Notes: generated by a model not told the origin, from the sequence alone. A stretch of 53,354 bases of DNA from Candidatus Methanomethylophilaceae archaeon (GCA_017540825.1 JAFYAH010000007.1:1-53354), one strand, 5' to 3'; shown: positions 43,025 to 52,381, counted from the stretch's first letter. Numbers and translations: made by a program.

Positions 43025-44054
43025 CAAGAGATACTGCATGAGTTCTTACCTGGCGTTCCGCTTCATAGAGAACGACGATGCGGACTTCAAGGACGGCATG
43101 CACCATACTCATATCACCCCCGTCCCTGACGAATCCCGGACTCCTGTGCGCTCTGCGGAAGAAATGGATGCGTTCATGGACCGCTACATAAAGGACGTGA
43201 CAAAGGGCAAGCGGCCCGGCGTGCTGCTGTCAGGAGGCATGGACTCGGCGATAGTGGCGTCCTACCTTCCAGGAGCCGATGCGTATACGTTCAGGTTCCT
43301 AGGAGGCGAATTCCAGAATGCGGAGCTGAAGAGGGCGGAGACTTTCGCCGACCATTACGACATGAGGCTGCATTACGTCGATATAAGCTGGGAAACGGTC
43401 GAGAAATATGTGGACAAGGTCATGGAGCGGAAATGCGCCCCTGTCCACTCCATCGAGCCTCAGATACTGTCCGCAGCCCTTCAGGCAAAGGCTGATGGCA
43501 TCAATCTGATGGGGATAGGCGAATCCAGCGACCTTGTGTTCGGCGGGATGGACCAGCTTCTCTCTAGGGACTGGACGGTTGAAGAGTTTCAGCAGAGGTA
43601 TATGTTCACCGATCCATCGAAGGCCCTCAAGGACCCTGTCGACCTTTCTTATGTCTTCGAGCGCTACAGAAACGGCGACAGGATGGATTTCCTCAGATTC
43701 ATGAACGAGGTCTTCTCCATAGAGTCGTCCAGCTCCTACATGAATTCGTTCAATACTGCCGGCATGGAGTACTTCGACCCTTATGCGCATATGAAGATGG
43801 CCGAACCTTTAGACCTGGCGAGAATCCGCAGCGGAGACAGCAAGTACCTGGTGAGAGCCCTGTTCAGAATCAGATACCCCGACCTGGAGGTCCCGGAGAA
43901 GGTCCCGATGCCGCGGCCGGTAGACAGCTATTTCAAGAGCTGGAAAGGGCCTGCCAGGCCGGAATTCCTGGAGGATCTGGACATGGGAACGTTCACTGGA
44001 AATCAGAAGTGGCAGCTGTATTGTCTAGAGCGCTTCCTGGATCGCTTCATGTGA
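43014..44054 (+). CDS. Asparagine-synthase-like PP-loop protein without glutaminase domain
   Basis: The 346-residue protein shows the AsnB synthetase PP-loop (GVLLSGGMDSAIVASYL near residue 70) and the following ETFADHYDMRLHYVDI, then a GIGESSDLVFGGMD block. The N-terminal Ntn glutaminase domain is absent. It may adenylate a carboxylate or amide for an unknown acceptor. It overlaps the nucleotidyltransferase gene and converges on the LicD gene with 11 bases between stops. A later ATG (43038) is possible. Confidence 0.82.
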   Translation: MTADKRYCMSSYLAFRFIENDDADFKDGMHHTHITPVPDESRTPVRSAEEMDAFMDRYIKDVTKGKRPGVLLSGGMDSAIVASYLPGADAYTFRFLGGEFQNAELKRAETFADHYDMRLHYVDISWETVEKYVDKVMERKCAPVHSIEPQILSAALQAKADGINLMGIGESSDLVFGGMDQLLSRDWTVEEFQQRYMFTDPSKALKDPVDLSYVFERYRNGDRMDFLRFMNEVFSIESSSSYMNSFNTAGMEYFDPYAHMKMAEPLDLARIRSGDSKYLVRALFRIRYPDLEVPEKVPMPRPVDSYFKSWKGPARPEFLEDLDMGTFTGNQKWQLYCLERFLDRFM

Positions 44055-44065
44055 GGGCCAAAGCC

Positions 44066-46288
44066 TCATGGGAGCTGCCTGAGCTCTTCCTCTGCCCATT
44101 GGACCTTCTTGGCGACCGCCTTCCTGTACCATATCCTGGATTTGCCCAAGTCCCTGTCGACCCCTCTGCCGTCGCGATACGCTCTTCCCAGCCTGCCCAT
44201 TGCGCCCCCATTGCCGGCATTAGCGTACTTCCTGGCCACTTCGATCATCTCTGAATCGGCTTCCGGCGTGCCGATCTCCCATAGTATGTCGAAGAGCTTG
44301 TTAGGAGCGAGCTTAATCTTGTTCTTTACCGCGAGCCTCATACATTTCGCCGCTTGGTCGAGGTCCTTATCCACGCCGATGCCGTCGCGATACATGCGGG
44401 CCTCGATGACGGACATTGCCGCTCTGGGCCTTCCCTTCAACGAGCGGATGTATTCTAGCGCCTTTTCGTTGCTCTCGGGCGTGTCCATCTCCAGCAATAT
44501 TTCGACGTACTCGGCTCTCGAAGTCTTAGGCCCGCGCCTGATGCTGTTCCTCATAAGCTCTGCGGCCTTAGGCATATCCTTCTCCACGCCTTTCCCCTGA
44601 CGGTACGCTCTGGCCATGCCAGCAGTCAGATATGGATCCCTGGACATGACCCCCGCTTCTCCGAGCCTGACCATGGACTCTAACGACTCGACAGTGCCTA
44701 TATCCCAAAGAATCGCGAAATACTCCCGTCCTGCCCAGTCCAACCCTAGATCTGCAGCCTTCTTCATACACTCGGCAGCCATCTCAAGACTGGGATCGAC
44801 GCCTATGCCGTCGCGATACGCCCTGCCCAGATAGCCGTAGCGGTATGAGCTGTTGGTGTAAAGGCACGAGCAGACTGCAAAGAACGCCGAGGGCGAACGG
44901 CTTCTGTAGGACCATAAGAGGCCATAAAACAAAGCTGCGATATTGCGTATTGAAGTCACCTCGCAGATGCGATCTATGTCTATGCGCGGCCTGCAATGGA
45001 TCCCGTATATCTCGAAGATGAGCTTGTACGCCGACGCCTTCCTGAATCCTGACTCTGCCATCTTGCAGCAGCATCCGTACGAATTCAGCACATCAGCCAA
45101 GTCCACGTCTTTCATGACATCGTCCACGAGAGCCACAGCTTTGCTATAATCAGTCAAAAGCAGCTCATCCAAGACCGCCATATATTCGACGTTGTCCTTC
45201 CGTCTTACAGCCGACCTTCCTTTCCTCAGCAGGACGCCAGGATCGGAGGAATCGGAACGTGCCAGCAACTCGTCAGCCCTCTCGCAGTTCTTGCCTCCGA
45301 GATCGCACAAGATATCGTACATGGTGTTGAGATAGAACGGATCGCTAGACACCATGTCGAACCTTTCCTCCAGCCTTTTCAGCGCCATGCCGGAGTTCTT
45401 CTTGACGCCTATGCCCCTGAACTCCATCAGCATAGCGATCATCTCGTAATGAAGGCCTTCGTTAGAGGTGACGTGCTTGTAGAGCAGGGACATAGATCTG
45501 TCGTATTCGGCCTCCATGCTCACCTTGTTCTTCCTGATTATGTCGATTCCTTTGGCCGTACAATATCTTACAGCCTCGTTATGGCTGACATGGGAGCCTC
45601 TCCTGAAAAGAGGGATGTCGTAGGAGCTGCCGAACTGGAGGCTCAACACGTATTCAGGATCGTTCGGTATGTATGCGTCGACATCGCCCAGCCTGACCTT
45701 CTTCAGCGGGTATATGCGATCATAAGGGATTCCGGATAGACCGTAATTCCCGTCATAGGGATTGCAAATTTTCGTCGATATGTACCTGTTGACCCCTCCT
45801 GGCTGATTGTACGACTTGAAGAGCACCGCCTCCATCGTCTTGCTCAGCTGGGTCTTATGATAAGCCAGGCCGACCTCGCGCATTATGAAGAACTGCCTTC
45901 TGCATTGAACCTCGTCCAGGTTGCTGCGGGTCTCTATGGCAGGAAGTATGTCTATGAGAGCAGGAACTCCCGATTTCCTGAACTTATGGAGCCATTTGGG
46001 CACAGTGACAGAATACTTGCTGCCGGAAATGACGTCCTCCAGTTTCTTAAGATCCTCAGACGTCATCACTATGTCTATATCGTCGTCCCAAGGGATGTAG
46101 CCGCCGTGCCTCACCGCTCCGATGAGACACCCTCCGTAAAGAAAATACGAAATTCCCTCTTTCTCGCATATTTCGTTCAGCTCCCCGAGCAAAGCTGATA
46201 CCAGCTTCTGCGCCGCGTAGGTGCCTTGATCCTGTTTCAAAGGATGAGCATCGAAGAAACTCCTGATTATGGGCAGACGGTCGTTCAT
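44066..46288 (-). CDS. LicD-family transferase with C-terminal Sel1-like repeats
   Basis: The 740-residue protein opens with a LicD nucleotidyltransferase-fold domain: [20 protein letters not shown] with DIDIVM, whose Asp residues bind metal. LicD enzymes attach phosphocholine or similar phospho-groups to glycans. From about residue 280 the rest is alpha-helical with several Sel1-type units ([20 protein letters not shown] and relatives). The GC content is lower and codon use is looser than in neighbours, a sign of transfer. [12 protein letters not shown] is chosen as start; longer starts pass through the promoter. Confidence 0.88.
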   Translation of the reverse strand: MNDRLPIIRSFFDAHPLKQDQGTYAAQKLVSALLGELNEICEKEGISYFLYGGCLIGAVRHGGYIPWDDDIDIVMTSEDLKKLEDVISGSKYSVTVPKWLHKFRKSGVPALIDILPAIETRSNLDEVQCRRQFFIMREVGLAYHKTQLSKTMEAVLFKSYNQPGGVNRYISTKICNPYDGNYGLSGIPYDRIYPLKKVRLGDVDAYIPNDPEYVLSLQFGSSYDIPLFRRGSHVSHNEAVRYCTAKGIDIIRKNKVSMEAEYDRSMSLLYKHVTSNEGLHYEMIAMLMEFRGIGVKKNSGMALKRLEERFDMVSSDPFYLNTMYDILCDLGGKNCERADELLARSDSSDPGVLLRKGRSAVRRKDNVEYMAVLDELLLTDYSKAVALVDDVMKDVDLADVLNSYGCCCKMAESGFRKASAYKLIFEIYGIHCRPRIDIDRICEVTSIRNIAALFYGLLWSYRSRSPSAFFAVCSCLYTNSSYRYGYLGRAYRDGIGVDPSLEMAAECMKKAADLGLDWAGREYFAILWDIGTVESLESMVRLGEAGVMSRDPYLTAGMARAYRQGKGVEKDMPKAAELMRNSIRRGPKTSRAEYVEILLEMDTPESNEKALEYIRSLKGRPRAAMSVIEARMYRDGIGVDKDLDQAAKCMRLAVKNKIKLAPNKLFDILWEIGTPEADSEMIEVARKYANAGNGGAMGRLGRAYRDGRGVDRDLGKSRIWYRKAVAKKVQWAEEELRQLP

Positions 46289-46358
46289 GATTCCAAGCTT
46301 CCCTGATGAAACCTCCGAACGACTGAGACAGGACGCTCGGCTCCGCCTTGCACATAGT

Positions 46359-47505
46359 TTAGTTTTCTTTAATCTTTTCATGATGACCGCCAGAGTCCGG
46401 ACCATGGGCTTGCGGCTTTTGTCTCTTCTTGCGGCGCTTCCTGCGACCGGAAGCCTTTGCCTTCGGCGCGGCGTTGACTGCGACAGAGGATCCTGAGACC
46501 GGATCTTTCGCTTCCAGCTCGGCGATGCGCCTCTGGGCCGCATGATGCTCCTCCAAAAGGGCGGTGAACATCTCCAGCATGTGGCCCGGCACCGAGTCCA
46601 GGGCGTCGAGCCTGTCCACCAGGAACTCCACTGCAGGGAAGAAGGTCTTCCAGTCCATCGCTTTATGAGGCTCTGGAGACGGGGCGTTATAGACCCAGGT
46701 CACCAGGTTGGAGCGATGCGTTATCCCGTACATCGGGTCTATCGACAGATGCCTGCACAGCCTGATGAAATAGCGGTTGTAGTCGACGGCGCTGGCGACG
46801 TTCTCCATTATGACGTACCTGTTCTCCTTATGCTCCTTGATTATGTCCAGGATGTAGTCGGGGTCCTTGAGGAGCGGAGAGAGGTACCCTTTCCTCATAT
46901 AGCCTGGATATCTGGTCGAGAGGGTGAGGCAGAGCTGAGGATTGATGGCCACGACCGTGCAGCCGATCCCGATGGCGGACGAAGCCAATATGGAAGCGGT
47001 CCCGCCGGACGATGACGAATAGAATACGATGTCGGGTTCTTCGATCCCCGATGCCGAGCAGACGGCTAGAATCAGCTTCCCCAGGGACTCCCACATGGGC
47101 GAGCCGTCTGTCCCCCCCCCCCGCTTTCCCGCCGAACCAGCCGTATCTTATGCCGTACAGGTAGGCCATTGGGTCGTCCACGCACAGGACGCTGGAATCC
47201 GTCTCGTCAGTGTACTTCCACCTGCTGAAGCGCGGACCCTCGTTGCGACCGTTGCCGTATGCCCCGGGAGTGAGCGAGACCAGGATCCTCCTGCTTCCTG
47301 ATCCGGACTTGTGGAAGCACATGTGGAAGTCGATGCCGTCGAAGCTGGAAACATATGCCCCGGTGCAAATCGGGCTCTTCCCGTCCCATTCCTGCTCTGC
47401 GCACCCCTTTAACCAGACGGCTTCGGATGCCTGAAGCAGCGGAACGGAGCTCTTCGCTGTCTTTCCCAATACGACGCTCGGCCTGCTCATAGACGCCTGG
47501 GCCAT
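46359..47505 (-). pseudogene. Alpha/beta-hydrolase-like gene, out of frame at an 11-base C tract (possibly phase-variable)
   Basis: Two overlapping frames make one protein. 47505 down to the tract gives MAQASMSRPSVV... to MAYLYGIRYGWFGGKAG; after it the other frame gives TDGSPMWESLGKLILAV, then IVFYSSSSGGTA, a nucleophile elbow, and VVAINPQ. The join is a run of 11 C (11 G in the coding strand) at 47112-47122; 10 or 13 would restore a product of about 381 residues. The C-terminus is a coiled coil and a Lys/Arg-rich tail. It is either a slipped-strand ON/OFF switch (read OFF here) or a homopolymer sequencing error. It precedes licD on the same strand. Confidence 0.75.
47112..47122. repeat. Homopolymer tract C11
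   Basis: Eleven consecutive C bases inside the hydrolase-like gene, exactly where its frame is lost. Tracts of this length are prone to slippage in replication and also to sequencing error. Confidence 0.9.
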
Positions 47506-47587
47506 ATTGTTCAATGAAATAACCGTTTTGATTAGCCGAAGCGCCTGCAGCATCACGGATATAACCTCGGACCATGATTCCTGCGCG

Positions 47588-48838
47588 ATGACAGACGATT
47601 CCGAATCCGTCGGAGAAGGCATCGCATCCCTGGCCGCGGACATGCTGTGCCTGGACATGCGCTTCCTGGCCTCCGTCGTCCTGTCGCTGAAGATAGAAGT
47701 AGCTCCTGGAGACGGACCTCCTTCCTGCGACGGCCGGACGATGCTGTTCCGCGAGGACCGTATCGTGTCCGATTACAGGGCCTGCCGCAGCCTTCCTGCG
47801 AGGCAGATGGCCCACAGCGCCTTCCATCTGCTCCTGGGGCACTGCGGGGAGCAGATATCGGATTCCCTGTCCCTCGCCGAAGACATGGTCGTGGAGTACG
47901 TATTGGACTCATTGGACACCCCGCACACGTCCGTTCCTGGACGGGACGACCGCATGTACTCCTGCGAGAGGATCTTCAAACTGGCCGGCTCCCCCATGCC
48001 CAGGTTGATGGAGGAGCACGTCCTGTCCATGTCCGGCTGGAAGCGCGCGATGCACGAGGACATGTACCGCAGGGACGACCCTCGCATACGCGCCCCGGAA
48101 GACCTCGGGAGATGGGCGGAGACGGCCCAGCAGGCGATGACGGAGATGGAAGGGTTCGTCAGAAAGGCCGGGAACGGGTCGGACGCGCTGCTCTCCGTCC
48201 TGAGGATAAGGAACCGGAGGAGGTACGACTACCGCGCGTTCCTGAGGAAGTTCATGGTCCGCAAAGGGACCGTCAGGGAGGATCCGGACGAGTTCGACCC
48301 TATATACTATTCGTACGGGCTCGCTACCTACGGGAACGTCCCCCTGGTGGATTCGCTGGAGTCGTCGGAACGCCCCATGCTCGACGAGTTCGTGATAGCC
48401 ATAGACACCTCCGGATCGACCATGAGAGGACAGATCGTGAGGTTCCTGGAGGAGGCCTTCTCCGCCCTCCGGCAGTCCGGAAGCGGGGAGAGGAGCCGCA
48501 TCCACGTGATCCAATGCGACGAGATGATCCGCAGGGACGACGTGATCGGGTCGGAGGCGGACATGAGCGCTCTGGCAAGGGACTTCAGGCTGGAAGGCGG
48601 CGGAGGGACCGACTTCCGCCCGGTCTTCCGCTATGTAGACGAGCTGGTCAGGAGCGGGGAGCTTCGCGGCCTGAAGGGCCTGATGTACTTCACCGACGGG
48701 ATCGGAACGTATCCCGAGAAGCGTCCCGGGTACGACACGGCCTTCGTCTTCTGCGACGACCGCTGCAGAGAGCGCGAGATACCGCCGTGGGCGATGCGGC
48801 TGGACATACAGACGGAAGACCTCGCCAAGGAGGGATGA
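47588..48838 (+). CDS. VWA-like protein (DUF2201 type) partnered with a MoxR ATPase
   Basis: The 416-residue protein has an N-terminal peptidase-like helix in which the zinc motif is broken (HSAFHLLLGH, no HExxH Glu) and a C-terminal von Willebrand A domain with a full MIDAS: IDTSGSTM, then the GGGGTDF and FTDG loops. Such VWA/MoxR pairs act as ATP-driven chaperones that mature or load metal on a partner. TATA GGATATAAC near 47557-47565 gives a leaderless ATG 47588. It is first in a three-gene operon. Confidence 0.85.
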   Translation: MTDDSESVGEGIASLAADMLCLDMRFLASVVLSLKIEVAPGDGPPSCDGRTMLFREDRIVSDYRACRSLPARQMAHSAFHLLLGHCGEQISDSLSLAEDMVVEYVLDSLDTPHTSVPGRDDRMYSCERIFKLAGSPMPRLMEEHVLSMSGWKRAMHEDMYRRDDPRIRAPEDLGRWAETAQQAMTEMEGFVRKAGNGSDALLSVLRIRNRRRYDYRAFLRKFMVRKGTVREDPDEFDPIYYSYGLATYGNVPLVDSLESSERPMLDEFVIAIDTSGSTMRGQIVRFLEEAFSALRQSGSGERSRIHVIQCDEMIRRDDVIGSEADMSALARDFRLEGGGGTDFRPVFRYVDELVRSGELRGLKGLMYFTDGIGTYPEKRPGYDTAFVFCDDRCREREIPPWAMRLDIQTEDLAKEG

Positions 48839-48842
48839 GGGC

Positions 48843-50240
48843 ATGAACATACAGGAAGCCAAGGACTGCGTGATGGACGCCGTGTCGTCGTATCTCAGCA
48901 AGGACGCCAGCGGGGCGTACGCCATACCGAGGTCCAAGCAGAGGCCGCTCGTGATAATGGGCCCCCCTGGCCTGGGGAAGACGGCGATAATGTCCCAGAT
49001 AGCGTCCGAGCTGGGGATAGGGTACGTGGGGTACGCCATGACCCATCACACGCGCCAGTCCGCTATCGGCCTCCCCATGATAGAGAAAGCCGTCTACGGC
49101 GGAACCGAGGCGACTGTGACCCGCTACACCATGAGCGAGATCGTGGCCTCGGTCTACGACGAGATGGAGAGGAGCGGGAAGAAAGAGGGGATCCTGTTCA
49201 TCGACGAGGTGAACTGCGTGTCCGAGACCCTCTCCGCCGCCATGCTGGACCTCCTGCAGAACAAGAAGCTGGGCCCCCACAGGATACCGGACGGATGGGT
49301 CCTGGCCGCTGCGGGGAACCCTCCCGAGTACAACTCGTCCGCCAGAGAGTTCGACGTCGCCACCTCCGACAGGATAAGGCTGATCGAGGTGGAGCCTGAT
49401 GCGGACGCATGGCTGAGGTACGCCGCCAGCTCCGGAGTGCACGACGCCATACGGTACTACCTTGGCGTGAAGCCGGGGAGGCTCATGTCCATGGAGAACA
49501 CCCCGGAAGGCCCCAGGTTCGCCACCCCGCGCTCCTGGGAGGACCTCTCGACGGTCATGAAGGAGCACGACAGGCTGGGGCTCCCCACGGACCTCAACCT
49601 CATATCCCAGTACATCAGGGACCCGGAGATCGCGGCGGAGTTCAAGAGGTACATGGACTTCCATAAGAGATACAGCGAGGAGCACGACATCGACTCCATC
49701 ATGGAAGGGACCAGCAGAGGGTCGTCCATGGAGTCGGCCGATGCGGAGGAGAAGCTCTCCGTCATGTCCGTCATCGTGGGAAGGCTGAACTCCGAGGCCG
49801 AGGAAGGCATGATGCTGGAGGATGCTTTCCATGCCCTGTCGAGCATAGACCCGGATGATGTCGAGGGGTCAATCTCGTCCATCTACAGCTCCATAGAGTC
49901 AGACGCCGTCGGAGGGGAGCTGTCCAGGTCCGCGTCGTTCTGCCTGAACGCCTTGAAAGCTGTGAGGGAGAGCCCCGACGAGGCTAGGGCAGCCGCGGAC
50001 GAGGCCGGAAGGAAGAGCCGGTCCCACCAGGCCGCGTTCGACCGGCATCTGGAGAACGCCATGTCCTTCGCGAAAGCGTCCGGAAGCCACGGAGCGGTGC
50101 CTCTCCTGTCGAGCCTCATAAGCTGCTGCGCTGTGGTGATGTACTCCAAGCCAGACGGGCCGCTGTACAGGTACAACAGCGAGCTCCTGTCCGAGGGCGG
50201 CGACAAGAGGATCGAGAAGGCTCTGGAGGGTCTGCGATGA
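48843..50240 (+). CDS. MoxR-type AAA+ ATPase
   Basis: The 465-residue protein has Walker A GPPGLGKTA near residue 40, Walker B ILFIDEVN, and the sensor-1 Asn of AAAGNPPEYN. The C-terminal 180 residues are helical and family-specific. It starts four bases after the VWA stop, and its stop overlaps the start of the LRR protein (ATGA at 50237-50240). It is probably the motor of a VWA-dependent remodelling system with an unknown client. Confidence 0.9.
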   Translation: MNIQEAKDCVMDAVSSYLSKDASGAYAIPRSKQRPLVIMGPPGLGKTAIMSQIASELGIGYVGYAMTHHTRQSAIGLPMIEKAVYGGTEATVTRYTMSEIVASVYDEMERSGKKEGILFIDEVNCVSETLSAAMLDLLQNKKLGPHRIPDGWVLAAAGNPPEYNSSAREFDVATSDRIRLIEVEPDADAWLRYAASSGVHDAIRYYLGVKPGRLMSMENTPEGPRFATPRSWEDLSTVMKEHDRLGLPTDLNLISQYIRDPEIAAEFKRYMDFHKRYSEEHDIDSIMEGTSRGSSMESADAEEKLSVMSVIVGRLNSEAEEGMMLEDAFHALSSIDPDDVEGSISSIYSSIESDAVGGELSRSASFCLNALKAVRESPDEARAAADEAGRKSRSHQAAFDRHLENAMSFAKASGSHGAVPLLSSLISCCAVVMYSKPDGPLYRYNSELLSEGGDKRIEKALEGLR

Positions 50241-50911
50241 CGCTCAGGATAGACCACGAGCCTTGTGGCGACGGCCTGAGGATAACCTCCATAGCGTCCG
50301 CAGACAAGATTGTAGAGGTGCCCAGCGAGATATCCGGGACGCCTGTTGTTTCTTTGGGCCCCCGCCTTCTGTTCGGCTCCCCAGGGGTGCAGGGAAGGAC
50401 GCTGAAGATACCTTCCTCGGTCACCGACATCGACAGCGACGCTCTGGACGGGGCAGCAGGGCTGACGAGGATAGAGTACGGGAACGGCGTCGCCATGTTC
50501 TCGAGCTTCGGCCTCGCCTCTCCCGGCGACTGCACCGCGGTCTTCGGGGACGGCTTCTCGTTCGAGTTCAAGGGCGGAGCGCCCATGGGATTCCCGGCGT
50601 ACGACAAGGCCATGCTGGGCTTCGGCTCAGGCCTCACCATGGAGGCTGCCGTCCAGAGGCTGAGCAACCCTGTTTGCCTTTCGGACGAGGACAGAGATGG
50701 ATATGGGCGCTTCGTGTCCGAGAGGATCGTTCCCAGAGCGGAGCGCGCCGTCGCGTCCGGAGACGTAAAAGCCGTCAAAGAGCTCCTATCAACCGGTATG
50801 ATCGGAGACGACGACCTCAGGCGTCTGCTGTAGAGGTCGGCGCGCTCGGGGAAGGTGGCCGTGACCAGCCTGCTGATGACGGAGACGTCGGCCAGATATC
50901 TGAAGGGATGA
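50237..50911 (+). CDS. LRR_5 (BspA-like) protein with an in-frame TAG
   Basis: The first 110 residues resemble the bacterial-surface LRR_5 fold (LKIPSSVTDIDSDALDGA), followed by helices ending DDDLRRLL at TAG 50831-50833. The same frame continues RSARSGKVAVTSLLMTETSA to TGA 50909-50911. That continuation has the form of the helical tail common after such domains (A...GK.E.TALLLE). The product is therefore 198 residues if TAG stops, or 224 if it is read. There is no signal peptide. It is the third gene of the VWA-MoxR operon and may be its adaptor or client. Confidence 0.65.
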
Positions 50912-50943
50912 TTCGTATTAAAGCCGGAACGAGGAGCTCGCCC

Positions 50944-51363
50944 CTACTCGAGCAGCCCTCTGACGTACTCCGTGTACATGAGGAGGACGTCTTCTGCAGG
51001 CCCCGCGCGCTCCTTCTCCCTGGCGCGGCTGCGCAAAGCTCCCCCGACGTTCGGCCTGAACAGTCCTGACGCGGTGTCTGCGAGGCCGACCTTGTGCTCG
51101 TCGTCGGTAGGGTACGTGATCAGCACCACGCCTTTCTTGTTGGGATACACCATTATGCAGAACTTCGGGGTTCCTGGGAGGACGATGTACCTCCCTATTA
51201 TCGGCCTGCTGTCGAACTCCTTGGGAAGGACGCTCACGCTCTCGTCCCAGCGGTCGCGGAGGAATCTCAGCAGCTCGTCGAATTCCCAGCTCTTCTCTGT
51301 GGCGATGACCTGCCTCCCTTTCATGACATCAGGAGAAGATTGTCGGTAGATAATGGTCGTCAT
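50944..51363 (-). CDS. Hypothetical protein
   Basis: A 139-residue soluble protein starting MTTIIYRQSSPD, rich in charged residues, with a beta-rich middle (GRYIVLPGTPKFCIMVYPNK). No family is recognised. ATG 51363 is used; a longer in-frame start exists at 51435 and a shorter one at MKGRQV. It is downstream of the HEPN gene on the same strand. Confidence 0.55.
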   Translation of the reverse strand: MTTIIYRQSSPDVMKGRQVIATEKSWEFDELLRFLRDRWDESVSVLPKEFDSRPIIGRYIVLPGTPKFCIMVYPNKKGVVLITYPTDDEHKVGLADTASGLFRPNVGGALRSRAREKERAGPAEDVLLMYTEYVRGLLE

Positions 51364-51467
51364 GGAGGGGATGGATTCCGAAGAAGCCGAACAGTAATCA
51401 TCGGAGATGCGCTCAGGTGACGCCCGACCTGGCATATTCTCCGAAAGCTATGATCAATGAAGGAGAA

Positions 51468-52043
51468 TCACCGAACTATGCAAAAAGGATCTTGGATTTC
51501 CCAGCAGATTCTTTCTTCTGGCCGAGCTTCGCGAGGGTCCGGGTCGCTGTCGCGATGTCGTTTACGATGAGGGATCCTCCAACGGCGTGCTTTTCTGCGG
51601 AGGTTGTCGTTGAAGACGAACTCGTTGTTGGGGTCCTCGATGGCCTCCAGGGCCGCTTGGCATCCCCGCTTGATGTCCTCGATTCCTTCCCGGATGTCCC
51701 TCCAAAGTATTTCGTTCCTGTATTCGTGAGTGCCATAGATGTGGGCTATCGAGTCCCTGGCCCTGTGGACATTGGCCATCGACTCGTTCTGCTGGAGGCT
51801 CTTGTCCAGTCTTCCGAGTTCGTTGCCGATTACTACCACGCTGATGGCACAACGGTCGACCACGGCCCACTCCTTGACGAAGGCCTCGGCGGTTAGCCCC
51901 TCTATGAGTTCCTCAACAAGGTCCGCACGCTAGATGCAGATGCACATGCCCTCCCTTATCTCAGCGACGCTCTTATATTGGCTGATCGAGCGTGCGGCGG
52001 CCCTTCCATCAGCATTGCCCGAGACGGTCTTCGTGCGCTTCAT
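51468..52043 (-). CDS. HEPN (DUF86/HepT-like) protein with an in-frame TAG at codon 38
   Basis: Starting at ATG 52043, one base after the MNT stop, the frame gives a first helix (SISQYKSVAEIREGMCICI), then TAG 51930-51932, then the DUF86 helices: LVEELIEGLTAEAFVKEW, VVIGNELGRL and RARDSIAHIYGTHEY, which holds the HepT RNase motif R-x5-H. No shift is needed. Without TAG readthrough only a late GTG (51863) could start a protein lacking the first helices. Beyond about residue 130 the tail is Arg-rich and probably not native. HepT toxins are RNases or tRNA-targeting factors neutralised by MNT partners. Confidence 0.65.
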
Positions 52044-52044
52044 T

Positions 52045-52356
52045 TCATAGCGCATGAATGACCCTCGAATGTTTGAGCGCATAGTCCGTCTGCTTGGTGC
52101 CAGGGTGGGCTATGGTCAGCCTCACGTAGAAGCCCAGGGCGTCGTGGCACTCTTGAATGAGCGCGCTGGGCCATCTGACCCCCTCCTCGACCATTATAGA
52201 GGGGATGTCCCCCCATTCGGCGATCCCGATGTAGTAATCGCCGTAGAGCCACGCCCTGTCGACGCCATGTGAGCGAAGGAGGGGTGCGACAGCGCTCGCT
52301 ATCCTGTCCATCATCTCGTCCTGGGTCATAGGCTTCGTCTTGCGCCTGCCGAACAT
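52045..52356 (-). CDS. Degenerate minimal nucleotidyltransferase (MNT-like)
   Basis: The 103-residue protein has the MNT layout, with the helix before LYGDYYIGIAEWGDIPSIMV. In active MntA antitoxins this is GS-x10-DxD; here Ser is Asp, and the DxD pair is DIP, so AMP transfer should be lost. It precedes the HEPN gene with a one-base gap, the normal antitoxin-toxin order. It may neutralise by binding, or be decaying. Confidence 0.6.
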   Translation of the reverse strand: MFGRRKTKPMTQDEMMDRIASAVAPLLRSHGVDRAWLYGDYYIGIAEWGDIPSIMVEEGVRWPSALIQECHDALGFYVRLTIAHPGTKQTDYALKHSRVIHAL

Positions 52357-52381
52357 CTTACGGACATCCCCTTGCTGGTAT

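Noticed and set aside
51476-51736. Second protein in the other frame overlapping the HEPN tail
   Set aside because: Its last 40 residues look somewhat protein-like but end at TAG with no recognised family, and the frame overlaps the HEPN core.
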